Shown here: positions 7,083 through 15,016 of the stretch, in pieces
Layout of the letters: each line of letters opens with the position of its first letter
How positions within the stretch are numbered: the stretch's first letter is position 1
Source: JBBIQS01 sp037442205
GTDB lineage: Bacteria; Myxococcota; Myxococcia; Myxococcales; UBA5297
Length of the DNA stretch: 47,527 nucleotides
NCBI GenBank assembly: GCA_037442205.1
Contig: JBBIQS010000066.1
Span: forward strand, 1 to 47,527
Direction: 5' to 3'
Translations under genes and position numbers: made by a program
Notes under the pieces: model-generated
What the model was told of the DNA's origin: nothing
Database searches by the model: none
The model's input: only the letters and a program-made list of their open reading frames with translations

Positions 7083-9113
7083 ATGGCCGATCCCATCCCT
7101 GACCTGAGTCATTTGACGCACCTCGCCAGCCGTTGGCGTCCCTTGGTGGCGGCGCTCGTCGCGGCGCTGCTGCCGGCGCCGGCCCTGGCCCAGAAGGCCT
7201 CCTCCTCGGACGAAGGCTGCCTGGGCTGCCACGCCGGGCTGGCCCAACGCTCGGCGGAGCACCGCAGCTACTCCACCGGCGGCTGCAGCAGTTGCCACCA
7301 GCCCGACCGCGGCGCCGAAGGCCCGTGCAAGGGCGCGGCGAAGCACTGGACCACGGTCGTCGGCGACGGCAAGGCCTGCTTGAGCTGCCACGCCTCGGCC
7401 CAGAGCGCCGGCGGCGGCGAGCGCACCGTCCACTCCGCGGTCAGGCTGGGACAGTGCCTGGGCTGCCACAGCCCGCACCGGCCCAAGGGCGAGACGCTGC
7501 TGGCCAAGGGCGCCGCGCTCTGCCTGCGCTGCCACGGGGTCAACTCCAAGCCCAAGCTCAAGCTCGCGGTCGATCCCCAGGCCAAGGGGACGCACGCTCC
7601 GGTCGAGGGCGGCGACTGCCAGGACTGCCACTTCCAGACCCACTCCTCCGCCAGCCCGATGCACCTCACCGAGCCGGTCCCCGGCCTGTGCATGGGCTGC
7701 CACGACAAGAAGCTGCAGGAGACCCGCCATCCCCCCGAGGCCAAGGGCGAGTGCCTCTCCTGCCACGACGCCCACGGCAGCAGCCATCCCAAGCTGCTCA
7801 AGGAGGAGGGCGACGCACTGTGCCTGCGCTGCCACGCCCAGCCCGGCAAGGTTCCGGCCCGGGCGGTGATCGACCTCAAGAAGCCGGCGGTGCACGCCGC
7901 GATCGAATCCGGCGGCTGCGCCACCTGCCACCAGCCGCCCCACGCCGGCACCGCAGTCAAGCTGCTGCTCAAGCCGGCCTCGCAGCTGTGCTTCGACTGC
8001 CACGACAAGCCCACCGAGGCCACCCACGCCGCGGTTCGCCAGGGCAAGTGCTTCGTCTGCCACGACCCGCACAGCGGCGAGGGGCCGCTGTTGCGCCAGG
8101 CCAAGCTCTCCTGCGTGCGCTGCCACTCCCCGGAGTCGCTGGTTCCGCGCAAGGTGCGCCACGCGCCGGTGACCGAGGGCCGCTGCACCTCCTGCCACTT
8201 CGGGCACAAGTCCAAGGAGAAGGCGCTGCTGGTCGAGGCTCCGGGGGCGCTGTGCCTCAAGTGCCACGACAAGAAGTCGCCCGAGTCCCCGGCCGCCGCC
8301 GCGGTCGGCGGCCCGTTCCGGCTCGATCTGGCCAAGGCCAACGTCCACCCCGCCCTCGACGGCGGCTGCGACGCCTGCCACGTCACCACCCACTCCGGCG
8401 ACCAGAAGCGGCTGCTGACCAAGGCCCCTCCCGAGCTGTGCTACGACTGCCACGACCGCAAGGACGCCACCCCCTTCGTCCACACCGCGGTCAAGCAGGG
8501 CCAGTGCACCGTCTGCCACGATCCCCACACCGCGGATCAGCCCGCACTTGCTCGGGATTCCGGTGCCGCGCTCTGCTTCCGCTGCCACGCCGACGACCTG
8601 ACCGGCCGCAACTCGACCCACGCCCCAGCGGCCCAGGGCAAGTGCCTGGCCTGCCACGATCCCCACGGCTCGGCCAACAAGGGCAACCTGCGCCAGGGCA
8701 GCGGCGACGCGGTCTGCCTGAGCTGCCACGCCCAGGCGGTGGATGCCGGCAAGAACAAGCACCCGGCGGTGGAAATCAAGGGCTGCACCGGCTGCCACGA
8801 CCCCCACGGGGCTGGCGGGGCGACCCTGCTCAGCACCACCGTCCCCAAGCTGTGCGGCGAGTGCCATGACCAGCAGGACGGCCTGCACGTCTCGACCATC
8901 GGCGGCGGCCACCGGATCAGCGGCGTGCCCGATCCGCGCAGGCCAGGCAAAGAGCTGTCCTGCGCCAGCTGCCACAACCCGCACTCGTCCGACAGCCCCA
9001 AGCTGTTCCGCTTCGGCGCCGACACCATGGAGTCCTGCGACGGCTGCCACGGGGACACCACCGGCAAGCACCCCGAGCTCAAAGACCTGGTGCACAAGAA
9101 CCGCGAGCGCTGA
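7083..9113 (+). CDS. 25-haem paired-CxxCH cytochrome c
   Basis: A 676-residue exported protein with 25 CxxCH motifs, spaced mostly 13-30 residues apart along the whole mature chain. The pattern is that of doubled-CxxCH proteins: a C..CHD motif, a short basic stretch, a distal His, then G.C..CH.PH. About a dozen such pairs occur in tandem, implying growth by internal duplication. Signal peptide: RWRPLVAALVAALLPAPALA, cleaved near residue 36. ATG 7083 is preferred over an in-frame upstream ATG at 6990 because it puts the hydrophobic core at a normal distance; the GGAGG at about 7058 is farther away than ideal. It is likely a periplasmic or extracellular electron-transfer wire. A prolyl isomerase follows 24 bases later, then an NHL lipoprotein. 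It is transcribed divergently from the haem-bearing kinase. Confidence 0.92.
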   Translation: MADPIPDLSHLTHLASRWRPLVAALVAALLPAPALAQKASSSDEGCLGCHAGLAQRSAEHRSYSTGGCSSCHQPDRGAEGPCKGAAKHWTTVVGDGKACLSCHASAQSAGGGERTVHSAVRLGQCLGCHSPHRPKGETLLAKGAALCLRCHGVNSKPKLKLAVDPQAKGTHAPVEGGDCQDCHFQTHSSASPMHLTEPVPGLCMGCHDKKLQETRHPPEAKGECLSCHDAHGSSHPKLLKEEGDALCLRCHAQPGKVPARAVIDLKKPAVHAAIESGGCATCHQPPHAGTAVKLLLKPASQLCFDCHDKPTEATHAAVRQGKCFVCHDPHSGEGPLLRQAKLSCVRCHSPESLVPRKVRHAPVTEGRCTSCHFGHKSKEKALLVEAPGALCLKCHDKKSPESPAAAAVGGPFRLDLAKANVHPALDGGCDACHVTTHSGDQKRLLTKAPPELCYDCHDRKDATPFVHTAVKQGQCTVCHDPHTADQPALARDSGAALCFRCHADDLTGRNSTHAPAAQGKCLACHDPHGSANKGNLRQGSGDAVCLSCHAQAVDAGKNKHPAVEIKGCTGCHDPHGAGGATLLSTTVPKLCGECHDQQDGLHVSTIGGGHRISGVPDPRRPGKELSCASCHNPHSSDSPKLFRFGADTMESCDGCHGDTTGKHPELKDLVHKNRER

Positions 9114-9137
9114 GCCCTCATCTCTGGAGATTCCGCC

Positions 9138-10724
9138 TTGATTCCCCAACTGCTGGCCATCGCGCTGTGCGCCGCCCCCGAGCCCCCGCTGGCGACGGTG
9201 GACGGAGTGGCGATCCCGCCGGAGGAACTGCGCGAGCGCGCCCGCCTCTCCCCCGGCTCGCGCCTCGAGGACCTGCTCGAGGACCTGATCAACGACCAGC
9301 TGTTGTCGGTCGAGGCCCGCCGCCAGGGGCTGATGGAGTCGGTGGAGGTGAAGCGGGCCGGCCTGGCTGAGCGCAGCAAGCGGGCGGCGGCGCTGTTCGT
9401 CGAACGCGAGCTGAACACCGCGGTCAAGGTCGACGAGGCGACGCTGCGCGAGCTGTACCGGGGCAGCGCCGACAGCGTCCACCCGCGCCGGCTGGTCTAC
9501 ACGACCAAGGACGAGGCGCAGAAGGTGCTGGAGCGGCTGGAAAAGGGCGCGACCTGGGAGGCCGAGGCCCGCTCGTCGATGGATCCGGACGGGGCGGCCA
9601 GGGGCGGCGACTTCGGCTGGCGCAGCCGCAACCAGCTGCCCAAGGCGCTGGTCGAGCCGGCCTTCTCCGCCCCGCTGGGCAAGCTGGTGGGCCCGCTGGA
9701 GGTGGACCTGGGCTGGGCGGTGCTCAAGGTCGAGGAGCGGACCCTGGGCAACGACGCCGACTTCGCCGCCCGCCGCGAGTCGCTGACCCGGTTCGTCCAG
9801 GAGCAGAGCCGGGTCCAGGTCCGCCAGCACTTCGTCTCCCAGCTGCGCAAGCAGTACGCGGTGACCCTGGACGAGGCCTTCCTGACCGGCACCGGGACCG
9901 CCACCGAGGCCAGCGCCGAACAGGCCGCCCACGCGCTGGCCACCGTCGGGCAGCGGACGGTGACCTACGGCGAGGTGCTGGCCGAGATGGGCAAGGTGCT
10001 CGGCGGCCGCCAGGGGAGCCACTTCTCCGGGACCACGGTGAAGAAGGAGTTCGCCTGGACGCTGATCGACCAGTTGCTGCTGGAGGAGGCGGCGCTGAGC
10101 CGGGGCTGGGGCACCAAGCCCGAGCTGGAGGCGGCGGTGGAGAGGGTGCAGCGCTACGTCTCGGTGCGAGTGCTGGCCGACAAGCTGCGGGCGGCGGTGC
10201 CGGCCCCCAGCGACGCCGAGGTCGAAGCCTACTACCGCGAGCGCCCGGCCGACTTCGTCCGCCCGCCCTCGCGGACCTGCTCGCACATCCTGCTGGCCAC
10301 CCGCGAGCAGGCCGAGGGGCTCAAGAAGCGCGCCGCCAAGGAGGACTTCGCCGCGCTGGCCAGGCAGTTCAGCCTCGACGGCGAGACCGGCCAGGCCGGG
10401 GGCGCGCTGGGCAACCTGCCCGACCCGCTGCTGGCGCAGATCGAGAAGGACGAGCCGGCGCTGGCCAAGGCCATGCGCTCGGCCAGGCCGGGAGAGGTGA
10501 ACGGCCCGGTGCAGAGCCGCGCCGGCTGGCACCTGGTGCGCTGCGCCGCCGTCACCCCGGCCGCCGCCGTCCCGCTGGCCGAGGTGCGCAAGAACATCGC
10601 CGGGCGGCTGCTGGCCGAGCGCCAGAACAAGGCGGTCGACGCCCGCATCGCCGAGCTGCGCAAGGGGGCCAGGATCGCCGTCGACAAGGGGGCGCTGGAG
10701 AAGCTGCGCGCCCCGGCCAAGTAG
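9138..10724 (+). CDS. Parvulin-type peptidyl-prolyl isomerase with two rotamase-like domains
   Basis: A 528-residue exported folding factor of the SurA/PpiC type. The TTG start at 9138 has CTGGAGA 7-8 bases upstream. A short signal sequence (MIPQLLAIALCAAPEPPLA) precedes an N-terminal helical region with the DLINDQLLSVEARRQG pattern of SurA-like chaperones. Two parvulin-like modules follow. The first, about 115-205, has GGDFGW and LGWAVLKVEER but has lost the leading ..HIL strand. The second, about 370-475, is canonical with CSHILLATREQA, FAALARQFSLDGETGQAGGALG and GWHLVRC. The likely role is proline isomerisation or chaperoning of the Pro-rich multiheme cytochromes or the outer-membrane barrel made by this block. 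It lies between the 25-haem cytochrome and the NHL lipoprotein, in the same operon. Confidence 0.88.
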   Translation: MIPQLLAIALCAAPEPPLATVDGVAIPPEELRERARLSPGSRLEDLLEDLINDQLLSVEARRQGLMESVEVKRAGLAERSKRAAALFVERELNTAVKVDEATLRELYRGSADSVHPRRLVYTTKDEAQKVLERLEKGATWEAEARSSMDPDGAARGGDFGWRSRNQLPKALVEPAFSAPLGKLVGPLEVDLGWAVLKVEERTLGNDADFAARRESLTRFVQEQSRVQVRQHFVSQLRKQYAVTLDEAFLTGTGTATEASAEQAAHALATVGQRTVTYGEVLAEMGKVLGGRQGSHFSGTTVKKEFAWTLIDQLLLEEAALSRGWGTKPELEAAVERVQRYVSVRVLADKLRAAVPAPSDAEVEAYYRERPADFVRPPSRTCSHILLATREQAEGLKKRAAKEDFAALARQFSLDGETGQAGGALGNLPDPLLAQIEKDEPALAKAMRSARPGEVNGPVQSRAGWHLVRCAAVTPAAAVPLAEVRKNIAGRLLAERQNKAVDARIAELRKGARIAVDKGALEKLRAPAK

Positions 10725-10743
10725 CGCCTTTCAGGAGAGAACC

Positions 10744-11829
10744 GTGCGCAAGTGTCTGTTGCTGTTGCTGTTGGCCGTCGGCTGCACCCACGCCAAGCCC
10801 AAGCCGGTGGTCTGGCCCGATCCTCCCGATACCCCGCGGATCCGCTTCGTGCGCGCCATCCGCAGCGGCGACGACCTCGACCAGTCGGGCTGGGGCAAGG
10901 TCAAGCGGGTGCTGCTGGGCAACGACACCGACACCACCCTCGCCCAGCCGATGGGGCTGGCGCTGTCCAAGGACGGCCAGCGGCTGTACGTCGCCGACCA
11001 GATCCGCGGCCACGTCTTCGTGGTCGACCTGGCCGACAACTCGATGCGCCCCTTCGCCCCCGAGGAGCCGATGGGGTCGCCGTTCACGGTGGCCCTCGAC
11101 GGCCAGGAGAACGTCTACATCTCCGACGGCAGCAGCCGCTCGGTGCTGGTGTTCAGCAAGACCGGCCAGCGGCTGGCGGCGATCGGCCTGGGCAAGCTGG
11201 TCCGGCCGACCGGGCTGGCGGTGGACGAGCTGCGCAGCCTGCTCTACGTGGCCGACACCGCCAACCGCGACGCCCCCGACCACCTGGTGCGGGTCTACCG
11301 CCTGGACGGCACCCATGTGCGCGACCTGGGGCACGGCAAGGGCAAGGAGCCGGGGCAGTTCTACTTCCCGGTCTACCTGGCGCTCGACGGCGCGGGGAAC
11401 CTCTACGTCGGCGACACCATGAACTTCCGGGTCCAGGTCTTCTCGCCCGAGGGCGAGCACAAGAAGAGCTTCGGCGAGGCTGGCGACGGCCCGGGCACCT
11501 TCAACAAGCTCAAGGGGCTGGCCTTCGACGGCTTCGGCAACCTGTACGCGGTGGACGGCGGCCACTCCAACGTCCAGATCCTCAACCGCGACTTCCAGGT
11601 GCTGATGTACTTCGGTGGCTACGCCTCCAAGCTGGAGTACTTCGACGTCCCCAGCGGCATCGCGGTCGACCCCAAGCGCAACCTGATCTACGTCTGCAAC
11701 GAGTACGTGGCGCGCATCAACGTCTACGAGCTGATCAACACCACCGCCGCCGACACCGGCGGCAAGCCCCCCGAGCCCAAGGGCGAGGACTCCTCTCCCG
11801 CCGATGTGACCCGCGTGGGTCCCAAATAA
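10744..11829 (+). CDS. NHL-repeat beta-propeller lipoprotein 1
   Basis: A 361-residue lipoprotein. The GTG start at 10744 follows AGGAGAG. The signal LLLLLLAVGC has a good lipobox with Cys14. Six NHL-type blades follow, with recurring PMGLALS.DG.RLYVAD, NVYISD, NLYVGDTMNFRVQVF and NLYAVDGGHSNVQIL strands, enough for a single six-bladed propeller. The C-terminus is a Gly/Pro/Glu tail. Propellers of this type sit beside multiheme cytochromes in several metal-reducing deltaproteobacteria and are thought to act as docking or assembly parts; that link is family knowledge, not visible here. It is the last gene of the first sub-operon. A long hairpin and a sigma-54 promoter follow. Confidence 0.9.
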   Translation: MRKCLLLLLLAVGCTHAKPKPVVWPDPPDTPRIRFVRAIRSGDDLDQSGWGKVKRVLLGNDTDTTLAQPMGLALSKDGQRLYVADQIRGHVFVVDLADNSMRPFAPEEPMGSPFTVALDGQENVYISDGSSRSVLVFSKTGQRLAAIGLGKLVRPTGLAVDELRSLLYVADTANRDAPDHLVRVYRLDGTHVRDLGHGKGKEPGQFYFPVYLALDGAGNLYVGDTMNFRVQVFSPEGEHKKSFGEAGDGPGTFNKLKGLAFDGFGNLYAVDGGHSNVQILNRDFQVLMYFGGYASKLEYFDVPSGIAVDPKRNLIYVCNEYVARINVYELINTTAADTGGKPPEPKGEDSSPADVTRVGPK

Positions 11830-11847
11830 GGGGTGCGCGAGACCTGG

Positions 11848-11884
11848 GTGCGCCATTTGGCGCAGCCTGCGCCAGATGGCGCAC
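11848..11884. promoter_or_regulatory. Twin TGCGCCA-NN-TGGCGCA dyads: candidate enhancer sites
   Basis: Two dyads with identical 7-bp arms, TGCGCCA-TT-TGGCGCA (11849-11864) and TGCGCCA-GA-TGGCGCA (11868-11883), have centres 19 bp apart, close to two helical turns. They end about 50 bp before the -24/-12 promoter, with centres near -105 and -86 from the predicted start. This is the layout of NtrC-family enhancer sites. Read as RNA, the same segment folds into a 17-bp hairpin with one G-U pair and a 3-base loop, 18 bases after the NHL stop, so it could also be a terminator; it has no T tract. Confidence 0.6.
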
Positions 11885-11920
11885 CTCGCGGCCAGATTGA
11901 AGTCCGGCCCCCGCCGCTGA

Positions 11921-11933
11921 GGGAGGCGGGGGT
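11921..11933 (+). other. GC-rich inverted segment between the dyads and the promoter
   Basis: CCCCCGCC at about 11910-11917 and GGCGGGGG at about 11925-11932 can pair as an 8-bp stem with a short purine-rich loop, just before the -24 box. It may help terminate the upstream operon or stiffen the region. No T tract follows. Confidence 0.25.
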
Positions 11934-11934
11934 C

Positions 11935-11950
11935 TGGTCCAGCGCTTGCA
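11935..11950 (+). promoter_or_regulatory. Sigma-54 (-24/-12) promoter of the 4-haem cytochrome gene
   Basis: TGGTCCAGCGCTTGCA fits the sigma-54 consensus TGGCACG-N4-TTGCW with GG and GC at exactly the required spacing and a perfect TTGCA -12 box. Predicted start is near 11961, giving a leader of about 78 bases. Twin dyads lie upstream, and a sigma-54 activator is encoded at 3973-5328. Confidence 0.65.
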
Positions 11951-12038
11951 GCACGGCTGGCAGCAGTTCACTTTCCACTCTTGCTTGGTTGGGGCATTTC
12001 GCCCGAGCCAACGGGCCTCGGAAGCCCAGGAGAAGTCG

Positions 12039-12851
12039 ATGAAATCCTTGCTCAAGCTCGTTCTCGTCGCGGCGCTGCTGCCCACCGCCGCCTTCGCCCA
12101 GGGAATCCGCAACAGCCGCCACGACCTGTCGAGCTCGTCGTCGGCGACTGCCGCCAAGTCCACCACCAGCAACGAGATCTGCATCTTCTGCCACACCCCC
12201 CACCGCGCCATCTCCACCCAGATGGCCTGGAACCACACCCAGACCGCGGTCGCCACCATCAACTGGGGCACCGACCTGTCGGGCGGCGCGCTGACCTCCA
12301 CCCTGAGCGGCACCGCGCTGCCCACCACGCTGCGCCCGGCCTCCAAGCGCTGCATGGCCTGCCATGACGGCACGGTGGCCCTGGGCTCGCTGAACAACAT
12401 CGGCGGCGGCGTGGCCGGGACCATCGCGGTCACCGGCGCCGACGTCGGCGGCACCGGCCTGCTGACCAACTCCGCCTACCTGGTCGGCACCGGCGGCGGC
12501 ACCAACCTGGGCGGCAACCACCCGGTGTCCATCCCCTACGCCGGCCAGACCTATTACGGCGTGACCAGCGGCGTGTCGGCGGCCAAGGTCGGAGCCGCGG
12601 TGCTGGGCGGCTACTACGACGTGGTGGTCACCGGCTGCCAGAGCGCCTCCGGCAACTGCACCTCGGCGGCCACCGCCCCGGCCAACGGCCTGGCCATCAA
12701 CCTGCTGCCCGACGGCACCGCCGGCGTGCACGTGGGCGTGGAGTGCACCAGCTGCCACGAGCCGCACAACAAGAACGGCCCGATTCCGTTCTTCCTGGTG
12801 GTCGACAACACCACCCAGAGCGCGCTCTGCCGCTCCTGCCACAACAAGTAG
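12039..12851 (+). CDS. Tetrahaem cytochrome c (4 CxxCH)
   Basis: A 270-residue exported cytochrome. ATG 12039 has AGGAGA 5 bases upstream and opens a textbook signal peptide, MKSLLKLVLVAALLPTAAFA. The mature protein starts GIRNSRHDLS and carries four CxxCH motifs: ICIFCHTPH, CMACHDGTVALG, CTSCHEPHN and a C-terminal CRSCHNK. The long segment between motifs 2 and 3 (about 110 residues, Gly/Ala/Thr-rich) lacks haem sites. The start of the mature chain and the first two motifs closely parallel those of the 12-motif cytochrome at 17759, so the two are probably paralogues. It is expressed from the sigma-54 promoter at 11935 and followed by a strong terminator-like hairpin, so it may be strongly expressed as a single-gene unit. 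Confidence 0.92.
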   Translation: MKSLLKLVLVAALLPTAAFAQGIRNSRHDLSSSSSATAAKSTTSNEICIFCHTPHRAISTQMAWNHTQTAVATINWGTDLSGGALTSTLSGTALPTTLRPASKRCMACHDGTVALGSLNNIGGGVAGTIAVTGADVGGTGLLTNSAYLVGTGGGTNLGGNHPVSIPYAGQTYYGVTSGVSAAKVGAAVLGGYYDVVVTGCQSASGNCTSAATAPANGLAINLLPDGTAGVHVGVECTSCHEPHNKNGPIPFFLVVDNTTQSALCRSCHNK

Positions 12852-12871
12852 CCGCCGTCTGACTCGCGAGG

Positions 12872-12904
12872 GGCGCGGGGCGGCCTTGTTGGCCCCGCGC
12901 CTTT
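12872..12904 (+). terminator. Rho-independent-like terminator after the 4-haem cytochrome
   Basis: GGCGCGGGGC (12872-12881) and GCCCCGCGCC (12892-12901) form a perfect 10-bp stem with a 10-base loop, followed directly by TTT. It lies 20 bases after the stop codon. Confidence 0.6.
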
Positions 12905-12944
12905 CGTCGTCCCTCCCTCCGCCACAATCCAGCGGACAAAGGCG

Positions 12945-13367
12945 ATGAACTCTGCCCACCCCCGCCACAGCTTTCGCGGCCCGGCCGGAGAGCTTCCGAT
13001 TCTCGACACCGACCAGCTGGCGCTCGATCTGGCGATGCTGGTCGAGGGCGAGACCACCGGGCGCGACCTGGAGCAGGTGCTGACCGAGTTCGGCCGCTCG
13101 CGCAGCGCCTACTTCGAGAAGCTGCACCGCTACCGCACCGAGGGGCTGGCGGGGATGCTGCCCCGCCCCTCGGGCCCGGCGCGCCCCTGGCGGCGCAGCC
13201 TGGAGGTGCTGCGGCGGGTGGTGGCGGCGCGGCTGGCGGACCCTGAACGCAGCGCGGCCTCGATCGCCACTGAATTGACCAACGACGGATTGAAGGTGAG
13301 CGCTCGCAGCGTCGAGCGCACCCTGCAGGAGTTCGGGTTGACGCAGAGAGACAGGTCGCGCGGATGA
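12945..13367 (+). CDS. Small double helix-turn-helix protein, transposase-like DNA-binding module
   Basis: A 140-residue soluble protein without signal peptide. Residues about 25-70 (EQVLTEFGRSRSAYFEKLHRY then RTEGLAGMLPRPSG) and about 85-135 (ASIATELTNDGLKVSARSVE, then RTLQEFGLTQ) match the two consecutive HTH units found at the N-terminus of IS630/IS481-type transposases. No DDE catalytic domain follows. It is the first gene of the run 12945-19630 and overlaps the next gene by ATGA, so it is retained and translated with an outer-membrane operon. A transcriptional regulator made from a transposase DNA-binding part is the likeliest reading; its target is unknown. The start ATG has AAAGG 6 bases upstream. 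Confidence 0.7.
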   Translation: MNSAHPRHSFRGPAGELPILDTDQLALDLAMLVEGETTGRDLEQVLTEFGRSRSAYFEKLHRYRTEGLAGMLPRPSGPARPWRRSLEVLRRVVAARLADPERSAASIATELTNDGLKVSARSVERTLQEFGLTQRDRSRG

Positions 13368-15016
13368 GGCCGGCTGCCGCCATCGCCGCAGTGCTGTGGG
13401 CCGCCGCCGCCCAGGCCGAGCCCTTCCCCTCGCGGACCGGGGGCAGCGGAGTGCTGTCGGTCCCCGAGGCCCAGGCGCTGCCGGCCGGCTCGGCCGAGCT
13501 GGGGGCCGAGGTCGGCTACCAGCGCGGCGGCGGGGGCTCGGGCGAGCTGTCCCCCAGCCCGCTGTCGCTGACCATCGGCCTGGGCCGGCGCGTCGAGGCC
13601 GGGCTGAGCATGCGCCAGGGGGGAATGGCCGGCGACCCCACCCCCTCCCCGCTCCTGTTCGGGGCCGCGCTCAAGGTCCAGCTGCTCGCCGATTCGCCGC
13701 AGCGGCCGGCGCTGGCGCTGCGGCTGTCGGCCGAGCGCTTCAACCTGGCCCCCGGAGCGGCCCTTTCGCTGCTGGCCTCCAGCGGCCGTCTCTACGGCTT
13801 CTTGGAGCTCGCCGGCTTCGCCGGGGTGCTCTTCCCGACCTTCAACCCCTTCAAGGTCGGGCCCGAGGGCGGGCTGGCCTTCTCGGCGCTGCACCCTACC
13901 GGCTGGGAGCTGGCCGGACAGGCGCTGGCCAGCGTCGAGGGCGGGCAGCTGGGGGCGGCGGTGCGCCGCCGCTTCGGCCCCTACGTCGGGGTCTCGCTGG
14001 GCGCGGACTGGATCGTGACCAGCGGCGCCACCCGGCTGTCGCTGGGAGTGGCCTTCGGCGCCCCGGCCCACCCCGAGCAGCCGCTGGCGGCCCCCAACGC
14101 CCCGCCCCCGGAGCCGGCGCAGAAGCCGGCCGAGCCGCCCAAGAAGTTCGTGGTCTTCGTCGACCCCACCCCCAAGTTCGCCGTCCACCCGCCGCCCGAG
14201 ATCCCGCCGTCGACCCGGTCCGAGTCGCTGGAGGGGCTGCGCCCCGGGGACGACGAGCAGCTGCTGCCGGTGGACGAGCCGCGCTCCAGCCGCCCCAAGC
14301 TCGGGCTGCCCTTCGAGCCGGTGGCCCTCGACTTCCCGTCGGCGCGCACCCCGCTCACCCCCGAGGGAGTGCAGGAGGCCCGCGAGGCGCTGGCCCAGGC
14401 CCCGGCCCGAAAGGACCTGCTGATCTGGATGCTGGCCCCCGCCGACTGGGAGCGGCTGCCCGAGGCCGCCCGCCGCGCGGTGGAGCTCAAGCGGCAGCTG
14501 CTGCAGGACAAGAAGCTCAAGCCCGAGCAGCTGTCGATCGAGGTCAGCTCCAACCTCGACGAGGCGGCGGTGCGGGCGGTGCTGACGGTGGCGACCCAGC
14601 ACGACACCTGCCAGATCCCGCGCAACGAGGCCGCCGGCCCCTGCAAGAGCGCCCCGGAGCGGATCAAGCTCAAGGCCAACAAGCCGCCGGCGCTGGCCCG
14701 CCCGGCGGTCGACGCCGCGGCGCTGCAGCTGCCGACCGACAACCAGCCGATGCGCCGCGCCGACCTGGCGGCGCTCAAGGCCATCGCCCAGGGCGCGCGC
14801 GCCGCCGGGCTGGAGGTGCTGCTGTGGGCGCGCACCGGCGACGATCTCAACGGGCTGGAGAAGGCCGCGGCCAGGGCCGCCGCCCTCAAGCGGACCCTGG
14901 TCAACGAGCTGGGAATCCCCTCGTCGCGGGTGGTGGTCGAGGTGACCGCCCAGCCCGGGGTGCGCGGGACCGAGGTGCTGGTCAGCAGCCACCGGCAGCA
15001 GGGAGGTGGCCAATGA
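13364..15016 (+). CDS. Outer-membrane protein with N-terminal barrel-like region and OmpA-like C-terminus
   Basis: A 550-residue envelope protein. Signal peptide MRPAAAIAAVLWAAAAQA. Residues about 25-240 alternate in a beta-barrel fashion and start with GSGVLSVPEAQALPAGSAELG, similar to YjbH-like or OmpA-family barrels. A Pro-rich linker follows (about 245-330). Two alpha/beta modules then appear. One, about 330-440, has ALDFPSARTPLTPEGVQ. The last, about 465-545, resembles OmpA C-terminal peptidoglycan-binding domains (AALKAIAQGARAAGLEVLLWARTGDD and LVNELGIPSSRVVVEVTA). It could tether the neighbouring barrel and cytochromes to the cell wall. It overlaps both neighbours by ATGA. No haem motifs. 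Confidence 0.65.
   Translation: MRPAAAIAAVLWAAAAQAEPFPSRTGGSGVLSVPEAQALPAGSAELGAEVGYQRGGGGSGELSPSPLSLTIGLGRRVEAGLSMRQGGMAGDPTPSPLLFGAALKVQLLADSPQRPALALRLSAERFNLAPGAALSLLASSGRLYGFLELAGFAGVLFPTFNPFKVGPEGGLAFSALHPTGWELAGQALASVEGGQLGAAVRRRFGPYVGVSLGADWIVTSGATRLSLGVAFGAPAHPEQPLAAPNAPPPEPAQKPAEPPKKFVVFVDPTPKFAVHPPPEIPPSTRSESLEGLRPGDDEQLLPVDEPRSSRPKLGLPFEPVALDFPSARTPLTPEGVQEAREALAQAPARKDLLIWMLAPADWERLPEAARRAVELKRQLLQDKKLKPEQLSIEVSSNLDEAAVRAVLTVATQHDTCQIPRNEAAGPCKSAPERIKLKANKPPALARPAVDAAALQLPTDNQPMRRADLAALKAIAQGARAAGLEVLLWARTGDDLNGLEKAAARAAALKRTLVNELGIPSSRVVVEVTAQPGVRGTEVLVSSHRQQGGGQ

Noticed and set aside
9138..9200. Prolyl isomerase as a lipoprotein (IALC)
   Set aside because: The residue before Cys is Leu, which does not fit the lipobox; ordinary signal peptidase processing is more likely.
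12905..12944. Sigma-54 promoter before the HTH gene
   Set aside because: TGGCCCCGCGCC near 12890 has no TTGC at the required distance, and these bases belong to the terminator hairpin.
12945..13367. Insertion sequence remnant
   Set aside because: No terminal inverted repeats, target duplications or catalytic domain were found, and the gene is translationally coupled to the next one.
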